NCBI GenBank assembly: GCA_009885825.1
Contig: VFJY01000137.1
Coordinates: 1-38,541, forward strand
Length of the DNA stretch: 38,541 bases
DNA from: Rhodobiaceae bacterium
Lineage (GTDB): Bacteria; Pseudomonadota; Alphaproteobacteria; Rhizobiales; Aestuariivirgaceae
Direction of reading: 5' to 3'
Positions 1 through 7,138 of the stretch are shown piece after piece. Under the pieces are notes generated by a model. That model worked only from the letters and a program-made list of their open reading frames with translations. It was not told the origin of the DNA and made no database searches. The position numbers were made by a program, and so were the translations under genes. Within the stretch, counting starts at the first letter, position 1, and each line of letters opens with the position of its first letter.

Positions 1-124
1 GGCATGAACGAGCCGTCGGTGACGAAACCCTGAGGTACAAACCACCGCCATCGCCATGAAGTCCAGGTTTCTTCGCCAATTTTTCGAGGGCCATAGACGT
101 TAGCCGCTCAATTCCTCGTGCCAT
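1..124 (-). CDS. Tyrosine recombinase/integrase, N-terminal fragment (runs off the window)
   Basis: Only the first 41 codons are in the window; the gene continues past base 1. The translation begins MARGIERLTSMALEKLA and includes GLHGDGGGLYLRVS. This is the signature of the DUF4102 arm-DNA-binding domain at the N-terminus of P4/phage-type tyrosine integrases (the family pattern is a DGGGLYL segment about 25 residues in). The start ATG is preceded by GAAGGA at a normal distance. The gene lies just downstream of the 3' end of tRNA-Ser and reads in the same direction, the usual layout when an element has integrated into a tRNA. The catalytic domain is outside the window, so whether the enzyme is intact cannot be judged. 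The family call rests on a short but characteristic motif. Confidence 0.8.
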   Translation of the reverse strand, partial: MARGIERLTSMALEKLAKKPGLHGDGGGLYLRVSSPTARSC

Positions 125-149
125 TACAAAAATCCTTCGTCAAAGTCGT

Positions 150-181
150 TCCCACAAACCATCCCACAAACATTTGTGGGA
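150..181. repeat. Triplicate TCCCACAAA motif, candidate integrase arm sites
   Basis: The 9-mer TCCCACAAA occurs at 150-158 and 162-170 and in inverted form at 173-181. The last two form a perfect 9-bp dyad separated by 2 bases. The repeats lie between the integrase start codon and the tRNA 3' end, where arm-type integrase or excisionase binding sites normally sit. There is no T-tract, so a terminator is unlikely. The role as arm sites is inferred. Confidence 0.5.
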
Positions 182-283
182 TTTGATGGAATGTCAAGAA
201 ACAGTCAGAAACGAAGTAAACGTTAATTTTGCGAGGTGTTAAGTACTTTATGACGCGATCAGAAACGATGCGGAATAGATGAC

Positions 284-306
284 TGGCGGAGAGAGGGGGA
301 TTCGAA
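284..306 (-). other. Candidate attachment site (tRNA-Ser 3' end)
   Basis: This stretch encodes the T-loop, the 3' T-stem strand, the 3' acceptor strand and CCA of tRNA-Ser. Integrases of the neighbouring gene's family usually recombine within the 3' half of a tRNA and leave a direct repeat at the far end of the element. The second copy would be to the left of base 1, so the limits of the repeat cannot be seen and the boundaries here are nominal. Confidence 0.45.
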
Positions 307-373
307 CCCCCGTTACGCTTTCACGTAAACACGCTTTCCAGGCGGGCGCCATCAACCACTCGGCCACCTCTCC
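284..373 (-). tRNA. tRNA-Ser (GGA)
   Basis: A 90-nt class II tRNA folds cleanly. The acceptor stem is GGAGAGG against TCTCTCC, with discriminator G and an encoded CCA. The D-stem is GCC/GGC, the anticodon loop is CTGGAAA (anticodon GGA), the long variable arm has a TTACG/CGTAA stem, and the T-arm is GGGGG-TTCGAAT-CCCCC. One oddity is the anticodon stem, CCCGC against GCGTG, which leaves a C-U mismatch at the second pair (28:42). The integrase gene follows its 3' end, so this is the likely integration target. Confidence 0.96.
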
Positions 374-382
374 GCAAAATTT

Positions 383-400
383 AAGGGGGCTTACCCCCTT
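383..400 (-). other. Hairpin in the tRNA-Ser 5' leader
   Basis: A perfect 7-bp stem (AAGGGGG/CCCCCTT) with a 4-nt loop lies between the predicted tRNA promoter and the mature 5' end. It would be transcribed as part of the pre-tRNA leader. There is no U-run, so it does not look like an intrinsic terminator. Confidence 0.55.
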
Positions 401-410
401 GGATTCGCGC

Positions 411-438
411 ACTATAGCGATGAAACTTTGCCGTTCAA
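411..438 (-). promoter_or_regulatory. sigma70-type promoter of tRNA-Ser
   Basis: Reading the minus strand, TTGAAC (438-433) and TATAGT (416-411) are separated by 16 bases. Transcription would start near position 404, about 30 nt before the mature tRNA 5' end. Confidence 0.6.
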
Positions 439-505
439 GCTTTGTTGAGTGGAAGTGATCCACCTCCTGCATTACATAAGGGGAACCACAGAAGGAGTTT
501 GATCC

Positions 506-1156
506 ATGATTTTCGCCCGCAGGAAAGCCGAAATGACCGATGCCGCCCATGCGCTGGCCGGCCGCGCCCAGGCCATTGCCACCGCCAGCCATCATTTCGT
601 CAACGGCAATCTGCTGAAGGGGCCCTATCCCGCAGGGTCGGAGCAGATCATCTTTGGCATGGGCTGCTATTGGGGGGCGGAGCGCAAATTCTGGGAAGCG
701 CCCGGCGTTTGGGTGACGGCTGTGGGCAATGCCGGGGGATTTACGCCGAACCCCACTTATGAGGAGGTTTGCAGCGGCGCCACGGGCCACACGGAATCTG
801 TTCTAGTGGTCTATGAGCCAGCGAAGGTGAGCCTTGAGGCATTGCTGAAAGTGTTCTGGGAGGCCCATGATCCAACCCAGGGCATGCGCCAGGGCAATGA
901 CACGGGCACGCAATATCGCTCGGCCATCTATTACAAGGGCGAGGCCCAGCGCGATGCCGTGCTGGCATCCAAGGCCCTCTATCAGAAAGCGCTTGCCACC
1001 AAGGGCTATGGTGCGATCACAACCGAGATCGCGGAGGCGGGCGCGTTTTACTTCGCGGAAGGCTATCACCAGCAATACCTGGCCAAGAACCCGCATGGCT
1101 ATTGCGGCATCAGCGGCACGGGTGTGAGTTGCGCCATTGGCACGGGCGCAAGCTAA
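506..1156 (+). CDS. msrA: Peptide-methionine (S)-S-oxide reductase MsrA
   Basis: MsrA reduces the S-epimer of methionine sulfoxide, free or in proteins, using thioredoxin, and so repairs oxidised proteins. The protein has 216 residues, typical of the longer proteobacterial form. The catalytic motif is GCYWG (Cys about 54, the family's GCFWG), followed by the conserved stretches YSGG-like [39 protein letters not shown] and the late [12 protein letters not shown]. Further cysteines in the C-terminal tail (HGYCG and VSC) fit a recycling-Cys role. The ATG is preceded by AAGGAG at 491-496. The gene converges on the multicopper oxidase gene across about 40 bases. Nothing suggests truncation. Confidence 0.95.
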   Translation: MIFARRKAEMTDAAHALAGRAQAIATASHHFVNGNLLKGPYPAGSEQIIFGMGCYWGAERKFWEAPGVWVTAVGNAGGFTPNPTYEEVCSGATGHTESVLVVYEPAKVSLEALLKVFWEAHDPTQGMRQGNDTGTQYRSAIYYKGEAQRDAVLASKALYQKALATKGYGAITTEIAEAGAFYFAEGYHQQYLAKNPHGYCGISGTGVSCAIGTGAS

Positions 1157-1196
1157 AGCCGCCCCGGCCGCAATTCACTGCACCTGCGATCGTTTC

Positions 1197-2345
1197 CTAC
1201 TCAACAACCTGATAACGCGCGGTCATGCCGGCGGCGATGTGATCGTTGACATGGCAGTGATACATCCAGATGCCGGGGTTATCGGGCTTCATGTCGGCGA
1301 CAATCGTAGTGGCCGGCAGAAGCTCGGTCACATCCTTGCGGTGCCCGCCGATCAGAACGGTATTGCCGTGCCAGTGTGGCGTGTGCAGATCAACTTCGGT
1401 GCCGAGCGCCATAACATACCAGCGCACATTGTCGCCAACGCGCATAACCGGCATTGGCATGTTGGCATATACAAATCCATTGACGGAATGCATCAAATTC
1501 GATTCCTCGAATTCTTCGTCATCGCCTTTCGGTTTTTTCTTGAGCTTGGCCACCATTTCGTCGAGGTACAGGCTCTGGTTTTCATCCATAACACTGAACA
1601 TGGCGAAGACTTCACGGTCGATGCCCAATGGTTTGCCATCGGCGTCCGCCTCACCTTTTCGCGTTACAATGATGGCGCCGAACAGGCCGGTGTTGGTGTC
1701 GCGCACTTCATCGACATGGCTGTGATAAAGCCAGACCAGCGAACTTGGATCGGCGGGGCCCGGGCCAGCGCGTTCGGGAACTTGCCAATGATAGGTGTGG
1801 GTTCCTCCCGGCGGCACATGGTCATCGGCCATGTCGGCGGCACTGGAGCCGTCATTGGTCATGGAGCCTTCAGAATTCTTCTTGTAGAAGACGCCATGGG
1901 GATGCATGGAGGCGGGCATGCGCGTGTTATTGCGGAAGACCACCACAATCTCATCGCCGACTTCTGCGTGGAATATGGGTCCAAGAATGCCGTTGGAAGG
2001 ATCAGCACTCTCGTCCTTTTTGGTTAAGTCCTTGTCGAGGTAACCAATGAAGCGCGACTTGTGATAGACGCTGCCAATGCGCGACGGGCCTGGCTCAACG
2101 AAGACTTTCTGATCCTCGTTGAATTCCCCACCCATCATCTGTTCACGGCCATCGGGCGCATAGTTCCATTCAACTTCTTCTGCAGCGACATAATAGGTCC
2201 GAAGCCTGGGTTCCGCAGCCTGAAGAGGCGGCGCAAACGCCGCATACAGCGCGGCGGAAGTCATAAGCCCAAGTGTTGCCCGTTTCCCGGGATCAAACGC
2301 CGCGTCCATCGTCAAACAAGTTGTAAATGCGGTTTTCCTGGTCAT
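1197..2345 (-). CDS. Two-domain multicopper oxidase, exported
   Basis: The 382-residue protein has an N-terminal export signal (KR-x-x-L-G-L then a hydrophobic stretch to about residue 43) and two cupredoxin domains. All four copper-binding HxH motifs are in one chain: MHPHG (147-151) and YHSH (207-210) in domain 1, and HTPHWHG (321-327) and YHCHVNDHIAAGM (362-374) in domain 2. Only the last contains the type-1 Cys (364) with an axial Met (374). Domain 1 has Ser in the equivalent place, so the type-1 site is in domain 2 only. That is the arrangement of small laccases, which trimerise to build the trinuclear centre between subunits. It probably oxidises metal ions or small organics with O2 in the periplasm; the substrate cannot be told. 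The start ATG has AGGAG upstream. It diverges from the cytochrome c gene. Confidence 0.88.
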   Translation of the reverse strand: MTRKTAFTTCLTMDAAFDPGKRATLGLMTSAALYAAFAPPLQAAEPRLRTYYVAAEEVEWNYAPDGREQMMGGEFNEDQKVFVEPGPSRIGSVYHKSRFIGYLDKDLTKKDESADPSNGILGPIFHAEVGDEIVVVFRNNTRMPASMHPHGVFYKKNSEGSMTNDGSSAADMADDHVPPGGTHTYHWQVPERAGPGPADPSSLVWLYHSHVDEVRDTNTGLFGAIIVTRKGEADADGKPLGIDREVFAMFSVMDENQSLYLDEMVAKLKKKPKGDDEEFEESNLMHSVNGFVYANMPMPVMRVGDNVRWYVMALGTEVDLHTPHWHGNTVLIGGHRKDVTELLPATTIVADMKPDNPGIWMYHCHVNDHIAAGMTARYQVVE

Positions 2346-2704
2346 GCCCTGCTCCTGTTGCCCATAAGTTCAACGCCTTCAGCAAGCTTGAAGCGCTCAA
2401 TTTGATCCCGCAATAGGTGATTGACACAAAGAAAGTTCATCGTGCTTTTGCCCCGCACGTGAAGATGTCAAAAAATAACTTTCCACTCGCCCAACACTGA
2501 AGATGGCTTGTGAACAGCTTCTGCCCAATGCAATTGCGTTGGATCATTGCACCAAATCCGCTTGCCGTAAATAGACTTTTGGGGAAGAGTTCATGCGCCA
2601 TTGGTACGGACGTTGGGGCCTAGGCTCGGCCGCCACTTGATCCACATCAAGGTTGCCTCCCTGCGCGCATGGTTTGTGGGGCGTGGGATTTAATGGAGAC
2701 TTTC
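2346..2704. other. Divergent intergenic region, oxidase/cytochrome c
   Basis: There is no convincing gene in this 359-base spacer. It must carry the promoters for the minus-strand oxidase gene and the plus-strand cytochrome c gene. The only clear regulatory signal I see is the FNR/FixK-type box at 2637-2650, listed separately. No copper-responsive site could be recognised on the oxidase side. Confidence 0.6.
2637..2650. promoter_or_regulatory. FNR/FixK-family binding site
   Basis: The sequence TTGAT-CCAC-ATCAA is a perfect 5-bp dyad with a 4-base spacer, matching the CRP/FNR-family consensus TTGAY-N4-RTCAA. The dyad extends one more base on each side (C/G). It lies 55 bases before the cytochrome c start codon, consistent with activation in low oxygen. 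The regulator itself is not in the window. Confidence 0.78.
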
Positions 2705-3079
2705 ATGAACATGACGAAATCGATGGGCGTCGCAATTCTGCTGGCGGTGGCCCTTCCGCAAACTGTGTGGGCGGGTGATGCTGCATTGGGGGCAAAGAAA
2801 TTCGCGCTTTGCAAGGCCTGCCATGAGATTTCGACGCCAAAGAACCGGCTGGGGCCATCGCTCCAGGGCGTGATGGGCCGCAAGGCCGGAACACTCGAAG
2901 GCTTCAAATTTTCCGACGCCATGAAGAATTCCGGCGTCACCTGGGATGTGGCGACGCTGGCGGCCTATCTCGCCAATCCCAAGACATTCATGCCCGGCAA
3001 CAAGATGGCTTTCGCCGGCCTCAAGAAACCGGAAGATGTGGAGAACATGTTGGCGTATTTGGAAGAGGCCAGCAAATAG
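2705..3079 (+). CDS. Small exported class I cytochrome c
   Basis: This is a periplasmic electron carrier of 124 residues. A signal peptide (MNMTKSMGVAILLAVALP, cleavage after VWA-G) is followed by a single CKACH heme-attachment motif, NRLGPSLQGVMGR with the family's conserved GP-L, and a C-terminal MPGNKMAF carrying the likely axial Met. It resembles the cytochrome c550/c2-like group. An in-frame ATG at 2669 would add 12 residues. I prefer 2705 because GGAGA lies 5 bases upstream and the signal peptide then starts normally. The FNR/FixK box upstream suggests induction under oxygen limitation. The partner oxidase or reductase is unknown; the adjacent multicopper oxidase is one possibility. Confidence 0.9.
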   Translation: MNMTKSMGVAILLAVALPQTVWAGDAALGAKKFALCKACHEISTPKNRLGPSLQGVMGRKAGTLEGFKFSDAMKNSGVTWDVATLAAYLANPKTFMPGNKMAFAGLKKPEDVENMLAYLEEASK

Positions 3080-3104
3080 CCGATGGAGCCGGGCCGGCAC
3101 CCAT

Positions 3105-3124
3105 TTCATCCGTCTACGGATGAA
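3105..3124. terminator. Possible bidirectional terminator hairpin
   Basis: A perfect 8-bp stem (TTCATCCG/CGGATGAA) with a TCTA loop sits 26 bases after the cytochrome c stop codon, between convergent genes. The U-tract is poor, so efficient termination is uncertain. The rest of the spacer up to 3377 shows no supported gene. Confidence 0.45.
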
Positions 3125-3377
3125 TTAACCCTTCAGGGCGGCGTCCTCGAGTGTCGTGGACAAGAAAGTGGAGGGGAAGCTCCCGTCCCGGCTTCAAGCC
3201 TTCCTATACATGGGCGTGAGTGTGTCTTGGAGGTGTGGCTTAACTCGCTCCAATCAAAAGGAAGCGCCCCCTTTTTCCCTGCGCATTCTTGCTTCCCCGA
3301 AAATGGCATAACCGTTTCATCCCGGTGAAGCCTTTCCCGACGCTTGTTGACACGTGAATCTGTGATTCAAGGGTGCG

Positions 3378-3914
3378 CTACTTCTTCGCCGCTTTCGCCC
3401 GCTCAATCCCTTCGATGATCATCTGCTCGGCTTCAAGCGCATGGCCCCAGCCGAGGACTTTCACCCACTTGCCGGGTTCAAGGTCTTTGTAGTGCGTAAA
3501 GAAATGCTCAATCTGCTGGATGGTGATTTCGGGCAGGTCGAGATAGTTGTGCACGTTCTCATAGCGCCGCGTCAGGCGCGGCACGGGCACGGCGATGATT
3601 TTTTCATCACCGCCTTCCTCATCCTGCATTTTCAGAACGCCCACCGGGCGGCAGGCAACTACGGCACCCGGGATGATGCCGCGCTGGTTGGCGATCAGCA
3701 CGTCAACCGGATCGCCATCGCCTGAGAGCGTGTGGGGTATGAAACCATAGTTTCCGGGATAGCGCATGGATGTGTAAAGAAAACGGTCCACCACAAGGGT
3801 TCCTGCGTCCTTGTCCATCTCATACTTGATGGGCTCGCCGCCAACCGGCACTTCAACGATGACGTTCACTTCCTTTGGCGGGGTTTTTCCAATTGATATC
3901 GCATCAATGCGCAT
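3378..3914 (-). CDS. ppa: Inorganic pyrophosphatase (family I)
   Basis: This soluble enzyme hydrolyses pyrophosphate to two phosphates with Mg2+, pulling biosynthetic reactions forward. Its 178 residues match bacterial family I enzymes. The signature DGDPVDVL (residues 66-73) supplies three metal-binding aspartates. Other family blocks are [14 protein letters not shown] near the N-terminus, [17 protein letters not shown], and [21 protein letters not shown] near the end. The start ATG has AAAGGAAAG upstream. It diverges from the next plus-strand gene with only 42 bases between start codons. Confidence 0.97.
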   Translation of the reverse strand: MRIDAISIGKTPPKEVNVIVEVPVGGEPIKYEMDKDAGTLVVDRFLYTSMRYPGNYGFIPHTLSGDGDPVDVLIANQRGIIPGAVVACRPVGVLKMQDEEGGDEKIIAVPVPRLTRRYENVHNYLDLPEITIQQIEHFFTHYKDLEPGKWVKVLGWGHALEAEQMIIEGIERAKAAKK

Positions 3915-3956
3915 GGGGCTTTCCTTTGTGTGGATTCTCGTAGCATACTATCCGCC

Positions 3957-4565
3957 ATGAGGTATTTTTCATTTGCTTTTTTTCTCGCAGCCAGCGCTTC
4001 ATTCGCCTTCGCGGACACTGTGACCAGCGTTTATTCCGACTTCAGCATTGATAAATGCAACGCGCTGCAGCTGTTCGAGGGCGGCGGTGAAGACGAAGGC
4101 GGGGAGTGGGAATGCGGCGGCATCAAGGGCCATGGCGTCATGTATTGGGAAGGCGATCTGCGCGGATTTATCGCCTTCGGGCCGGAGGCCCGCAGCCAAT
4201 GCTCAAGCGCGCAAACATTCGGGGCCTTCAATTCGCCTGGAGCCAAGGTTGAATGGCGCATGGAGGGGGCCAAGCCATTCGCCACCATCCTGCGCTGGTT
4301 CACAGACAATGGCTCGGGTGGGATTGAGGCCAAGCAGAATTGGCTGGTGGTGACCAAGCTGAATGGCAAAGACGCCTGCCGCACTGCCCTCATTGACACG
4401 AAGCATCCGGACGCCAACCGGGTTGCGCGCGAGCTTGCCGATGACGCTTCACGCCGATTCAACTGCGAGAAGGACATGCCCCAGATTGTCTCCCGGCGCG
4501 CGATCAAGGCTGACGAGGTGATGTCGGGCGCGCCCTGCCCCGGCGGACCTTACCGGGAGGAATAG
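3957..4565 (+). CDS. Secreted protein of unknown function
   Basis: I do not recognise this 202-residue protein. A clear signal peptide (MRYFSFAFFLAASASFAFA, cleavage before DT) implies export. The mature part has six cysteines (in KCNAL, WECGG, SQCSS, DACRT, FNCEK and APCPG), suggesting disulfides, and a Trp/Gly-rich centre (MYWEGDLRGFIAFG, RWFTDNGSGG). An upstream in-frame GTG at 3930 would add nine residues before the signal peptide and is less likely. No obvious Shine-Dalgarno precedes the ATG, so a leaderless or very short-leader transcript is possible. It lies divergently from ppa and convergently with the DUF4170 gene. Confidence 0.75.
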   Translation: MRYFSFAFFLAASASFAFADTVTSVYSDFSIDKCNALQLFEGGGEDEGGEWECGGIKGHGVMYWEGDLRGFIAFGPEARSQCSSAQTFGAFNSPGAKVEWRMEGAKPFATILRWFTDNGSGGIEAKQNWLVVTKLNGKDACRTALIDTKHPDANRVARELADDASRRFNCEKDMPQIVSRRAIKADEVMSGAPCPGGPYREE

Positions 4566-4598
4566 CCTGATCTTCCGAGGCGACGCAGAAACTGAGAT

Positions 4599-4832
4599 CT
4601 ATCTCTTGTTGGCGCCGCTCGCCGGATCGAGCAGGCGGTGCAGATGCACGATGAAATAGCGCATCTGGGCATTGTCGATGGTTTCGCGGGCTTTTCCGAG
4701 CCAGGCCCGGTGGGCTTCGGCATAGTTGGGATAGAACCCAACAACATCCAGCTTGCTCAAATCCTTGAAATCGACCTCACGCACGTCATTCAACTCGCCG
4801 CCAAAAACCAGATGGACAAGCTGTTCCGGCAT
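4599..4832 (-). CDS. DUF4170 family protein
   Basis: This small soluble protein (77 residues from the chosen start) has no known function. The segments LVHLVFGGEL, LDVVGFYPNYAEAHRAWLGKA and NAQMRYFIVHLHRLLDP match what I recall of the alphaproteobacterial DUF4170 family. The start at 4832 has AGAGG about seven bases upstream. An in-frame ATG at 4868 would add 12 residues and overlap the end of pmbA. Either way it sits immediately after pmbA on the same strand, so it is probably in the ubiA-pmbA operon. Confidence 0.8.
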   Translation of the reverse strand: MPEQLVHLVFGGELNDVREVDFKDLSKLDVVGFYPNYAEAHRAWLGKARETIDNAQMRYFIVHLHRLLDPASGANKR

Positions 4833-4854
4833 TTCATCATCCTCTTTCATAATT

Positions 4855-6192
4855 TCATGTTCCGGCAATCGTCAAGCCTTCAACCCGGCAGGCGGGCGCA
4901 TTGGTTGAGGATTTGAATTCCAGGTCATTGGCGGGCTCCAGCGTCATGAACATGTCTTTCAGGTTTCCGGCAATCGTGATTTCGCTCACCGGATAAGCCA
5001 GCGCGCCGTTTTCAATCCAGTAGCCGGATGCGCCACGGCTGTAATCGCCGGTGACCATGTTGACGCTATTGCCTATGAGCTCGGTGATGAACAGGCCCTG
5101 AGTGATGGAGCCAATCATTTCTTCCGGTGTCAGGTGTCCCGGTTCCAGATGGAGATTAGATGTTGAAGGACCGGGGGGACTGCTGAGACCCCTTGCACCA
5201 TTGCCGGTGGGCGCCAGCTTGAGTTGACGCGCCGCCCTGAGATCCAGCAGCCAGCCCTGCAGAATGCCGTCAGCCACAAGCTCGCGCCTGGAAGTGGCCA
5301 GGCCTTCGCCATCGAAGGGCCTTGAACCCATTCCGCGCAGCCGCAGCGGATCATCCACAATGGCAATGCCCCTGGCAAAAATCCGCCGGCCCATGGAGGC
5401 CTTCAAAAATCCGGTGCCGCGCGCGATGGAAGCGCCATTGATGGCGCCTGCGAGATGTCCGATGAGGCTGGAGGCAACCCTGCGGTCATAAACCACCGGC
5501 ACACTTTGCGAGGGAACTTTCCGCGCGCCCAACCGCTTCACCACCCGTTCGCCGGCGCTTTGGCCCACATATTCAGGGGTTTTCAGATCGGAGAAATGAA
5601 TGGCCGAGGAATAATCATAGTCCCGCTCCATGCCAGTGCCTTCACCGGCAATCGCAGAAACGCTGAGCGAGATTCCGGTGCGGCGATAGGCTTGGGCAAA
5701 GCCGTGGCTGGTCACCAGCGCAATCACGCGCTCGGAAGCCGAAGCCCCAGCGCCACCGGATTTTGAAACGCCGGGCACGGCGCGCGCAGCATCTTCAACG
5801 GCCAGGCTGAGCGCTTTCAATTCGCCGGACGCCGGCAGATAATTCGAGACGAGATCAAGCGCTGGAATATTTTTGACCAGAAGTTCCACCGGCGCCAGTC
5901 CGGCGAATTCATCAGGCGGCGTCTCCCGCGCCATGGCCACGGCCGTTTCCGCCAGGCGCTGCAGGGCTTCGGCTGTAAACACAGTTCCCGAAATCATCGC
6001 CGAAGACTGGCCGACAAAGACCCGGAGGCCAATGGCCCGGGCCTCGGTGCGCTCGAGTTTTTCGATTTGCCCTTCGCGCATTTCAATGTCGGTGCCTTGT
6101 GCGTCTATGGCCATGGCGTCGGCCCCATCGGCACCCAGTTTCCTGGCGCGGGCGACAACGTCCTGGGCAAAGTTCAGAAGTTCATCGGTCAT
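4855..6192 (-). CDS. pmbA: PmbA/TldE metalloprotease-family subunit
   Basis: PmbA (TldE) is the partner of the zinc metalloprotease TldD. Together they degrade unfolded peptides and mature peptide antibiotics such as microcins. The 445-residue protein carries family features: an N-terminal segment with IEMREGQIEKLERTEARAIGLRVFVG, central VPVVYDRRVASSLIGHLAGAINGASIARGTGFL, and a C-terminal ITQGLFITELIGNSVNMVTGDYSRGASGYWIENG. The PmbA side lacks the HExxxH zinc motif found in TldD, as expected. The ATG overlaps the ubiA stop as ATGA (6192-6189), so translation is probably coupled. A TTG at 6201 would add three residues and is not preferred. No tldD is present in this window. Confidence 0.93.
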   Translation of the reverse strand: MTDELLNFAQDVVARARKLGADGADAMAIDAQGTDIEMREGQIEKLERTEARAIGLRVFVGQSSAMISGTVFTAEALQRLAETAVAMARETPPDEFAGLAPVELLVKNIPALDLVSNYLPASGELKALSLAVEDAARAVPGVSKSGGAGASASERVIALVTSHGFAQAYRRTGISLSVSAIAGEGTGMERDYDYSSAIHFSDLKTPEYVGQSAGERVVKRLGARKVPSQSVPVVYDRRVASSLIGHLAGAINGASIARGTGFLKASMGRRIFARGIAIVDDPLRLRGMGSRPFDGEGLATSRRELVADGILQGWLLDLRAARQLKLAPTGNGARGLSSPPGPSTSNLHLEPGHLTPEEMIGSITQGLFITELIGNSVNMVTGDYSRGASGYWIENGALAYPVSEITIAGNLKDMFMTLEPANDLEFKSSTNAPACRVEGLTIAGT

Positions 6193-7112
6193 GCAAAACA
6201 ATCCACAAGGAGAAATACGGAAACAGCCAAGCCAAAGAGGCGATTGGATTTGAACAGCGCGAGCGAGCGCGCCGGACTGTTGAGTTCAAAGCGTGAAACC
6301 TGCCAGCACCCGTGAATGGCAGCCAGGGCCACACCGATATGGGAGATGAAGCTCGTCCCCGCCAGCCAAAGTGCGGTATCAATCGCAACGAGGCTTGCCG
6401 CAAAAAATCCCGCGAGCCAAAGCCTGGTCTGGCCGCCAAATCGCAGCGCTGTTGATTTGACGCCGATCAGAGCATCATCCTCCCTGTCCTGATGGGCATA
6501 GATCGTATCGTAGGCCAATGTCCAGAAAATGCCGCCCACATAGAGTGCGATTGGCGGCCATGAGAGCGCGCCATGAACAGCGCTCCAACCAACCAAGGCG
6601 CCCCAGTTGAAAGCAAGGCCCAGCACCAGCTGCGGCCAGTGGGTAATGCGTTTCATGAAAGGATAGACCGCAACGATCAGCAGCGATGATGCGCCCAGCG
6701 CTATCGTAAAACCATCGAACTGCAGCAGGATCGCGAGGCCCAGCAAGCCTTGAACCGCAAGAAATACGATGGCCTGTTTCACACTGACACGGCCCGATGG
6801 AATGGGCCGCGATTTTGTCCGGGCGACGAGGGCATCTATTTTCCGGTCGATGATGTCATTGAGCGTGCAGCCGGCGCCGCGCATGACAACAGCGCCCGCA
6901 AAAAACAGGAAAGCAAACCACAAATTTGGAAATGTCCCTTCCGAGATATGGGCCAGCAGCAATCCCCACCAACACGGCAAAAGCAGCAGCCACCAGCCAA
7001 TAGGCCGGTCAAGCCGCATCAACTGCGCATAAGGCAGCGCCCCTTGGGGCAAAATGCGTTCTACCCAGTTGTCGGCTCTCGCATCGGCGACGTGGTGGCT
7101 GGCTTCGCTCAT
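6189..7112 (-). CDS. ubiA: 4-Hydroxybenzoate polyprenyltransferase UbiA
   Basis: This integral-membrane enzyme attaches the polyprenyl tail to 4-hydroxybenzoate in ubiquinone synthesis. The 307-residue protein has multiple hydrophobic segments. It has both Asp-rich motifs: NDIIDRKID with the following ARTKSRPIPSG, and YDTIYAHQDREDD with IGVKSTALRFG. The start RLDRPIGWWLLLLPCWWGLLLA is also typical. The gene leads a probable ubiA-pmbA-DUF4170 transcript. It diverges from rsmE with only 26 bases between start codons, so each promoter must reach into the other gene's 5' end or the mRNAs have very short leaders. Confidence 0.97.
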   Translation of the reverse strand: MSEASHHVADARADNWVERILPQGALPYAQLMRLDRPIGWWLLLLPCWWGLLLAHISEGTFPNLWFAFLFFAGAVVMRGAGCTLNDIIDRKIDALVARTKSRPIPSGRVSVKQAIVFLAVQGLLGLAILLQFDGFTIALGASSLLIVAVYPFMKRITHWPQLVLGLAFNWGALVGWSAVHGALSWPPIALYVGGIFWTLAYDTIYAHQDREDDALIGVKSTALRFGGQTRLWLAGFFAASLVAIDTALWLAGTSFISHIGVALAAIHGCWQVSRFELNSPARSLALFKSNRLFGLAVSVFLLVDCFA

Positions 7113-7138
7113 GGGCCTCGTGTTACATCAGACGGATT

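Noticed and set aside
248-790. 180-codon minus-strand open frame
   Set aside because: It spans the tRNA-Ser gene and the antisense of msrA; the translation has no recognisable motif and codes through the tRNA.
1137-2027. 296-codon plus-strand open frame
   Set aside because: It lies antisense to the multicopper oxidase gene, whose copper motifs are unambiguous; the antisense translation is a shadow of the high-GC frame.
1197-2345. Copper nitrite reductase (NirK) for the oxidase gene
   Set aside because: Four HxH motifs including HWH and HCH indicate a trinuclear centre; the NirK-type copper motifs are absent.
3083-3328. 81-codon plus-strand open frame after the cytochrome c gene
   Set aside because: No ribosome binding site or motif; it reads through the hairpin at 3105-3124.
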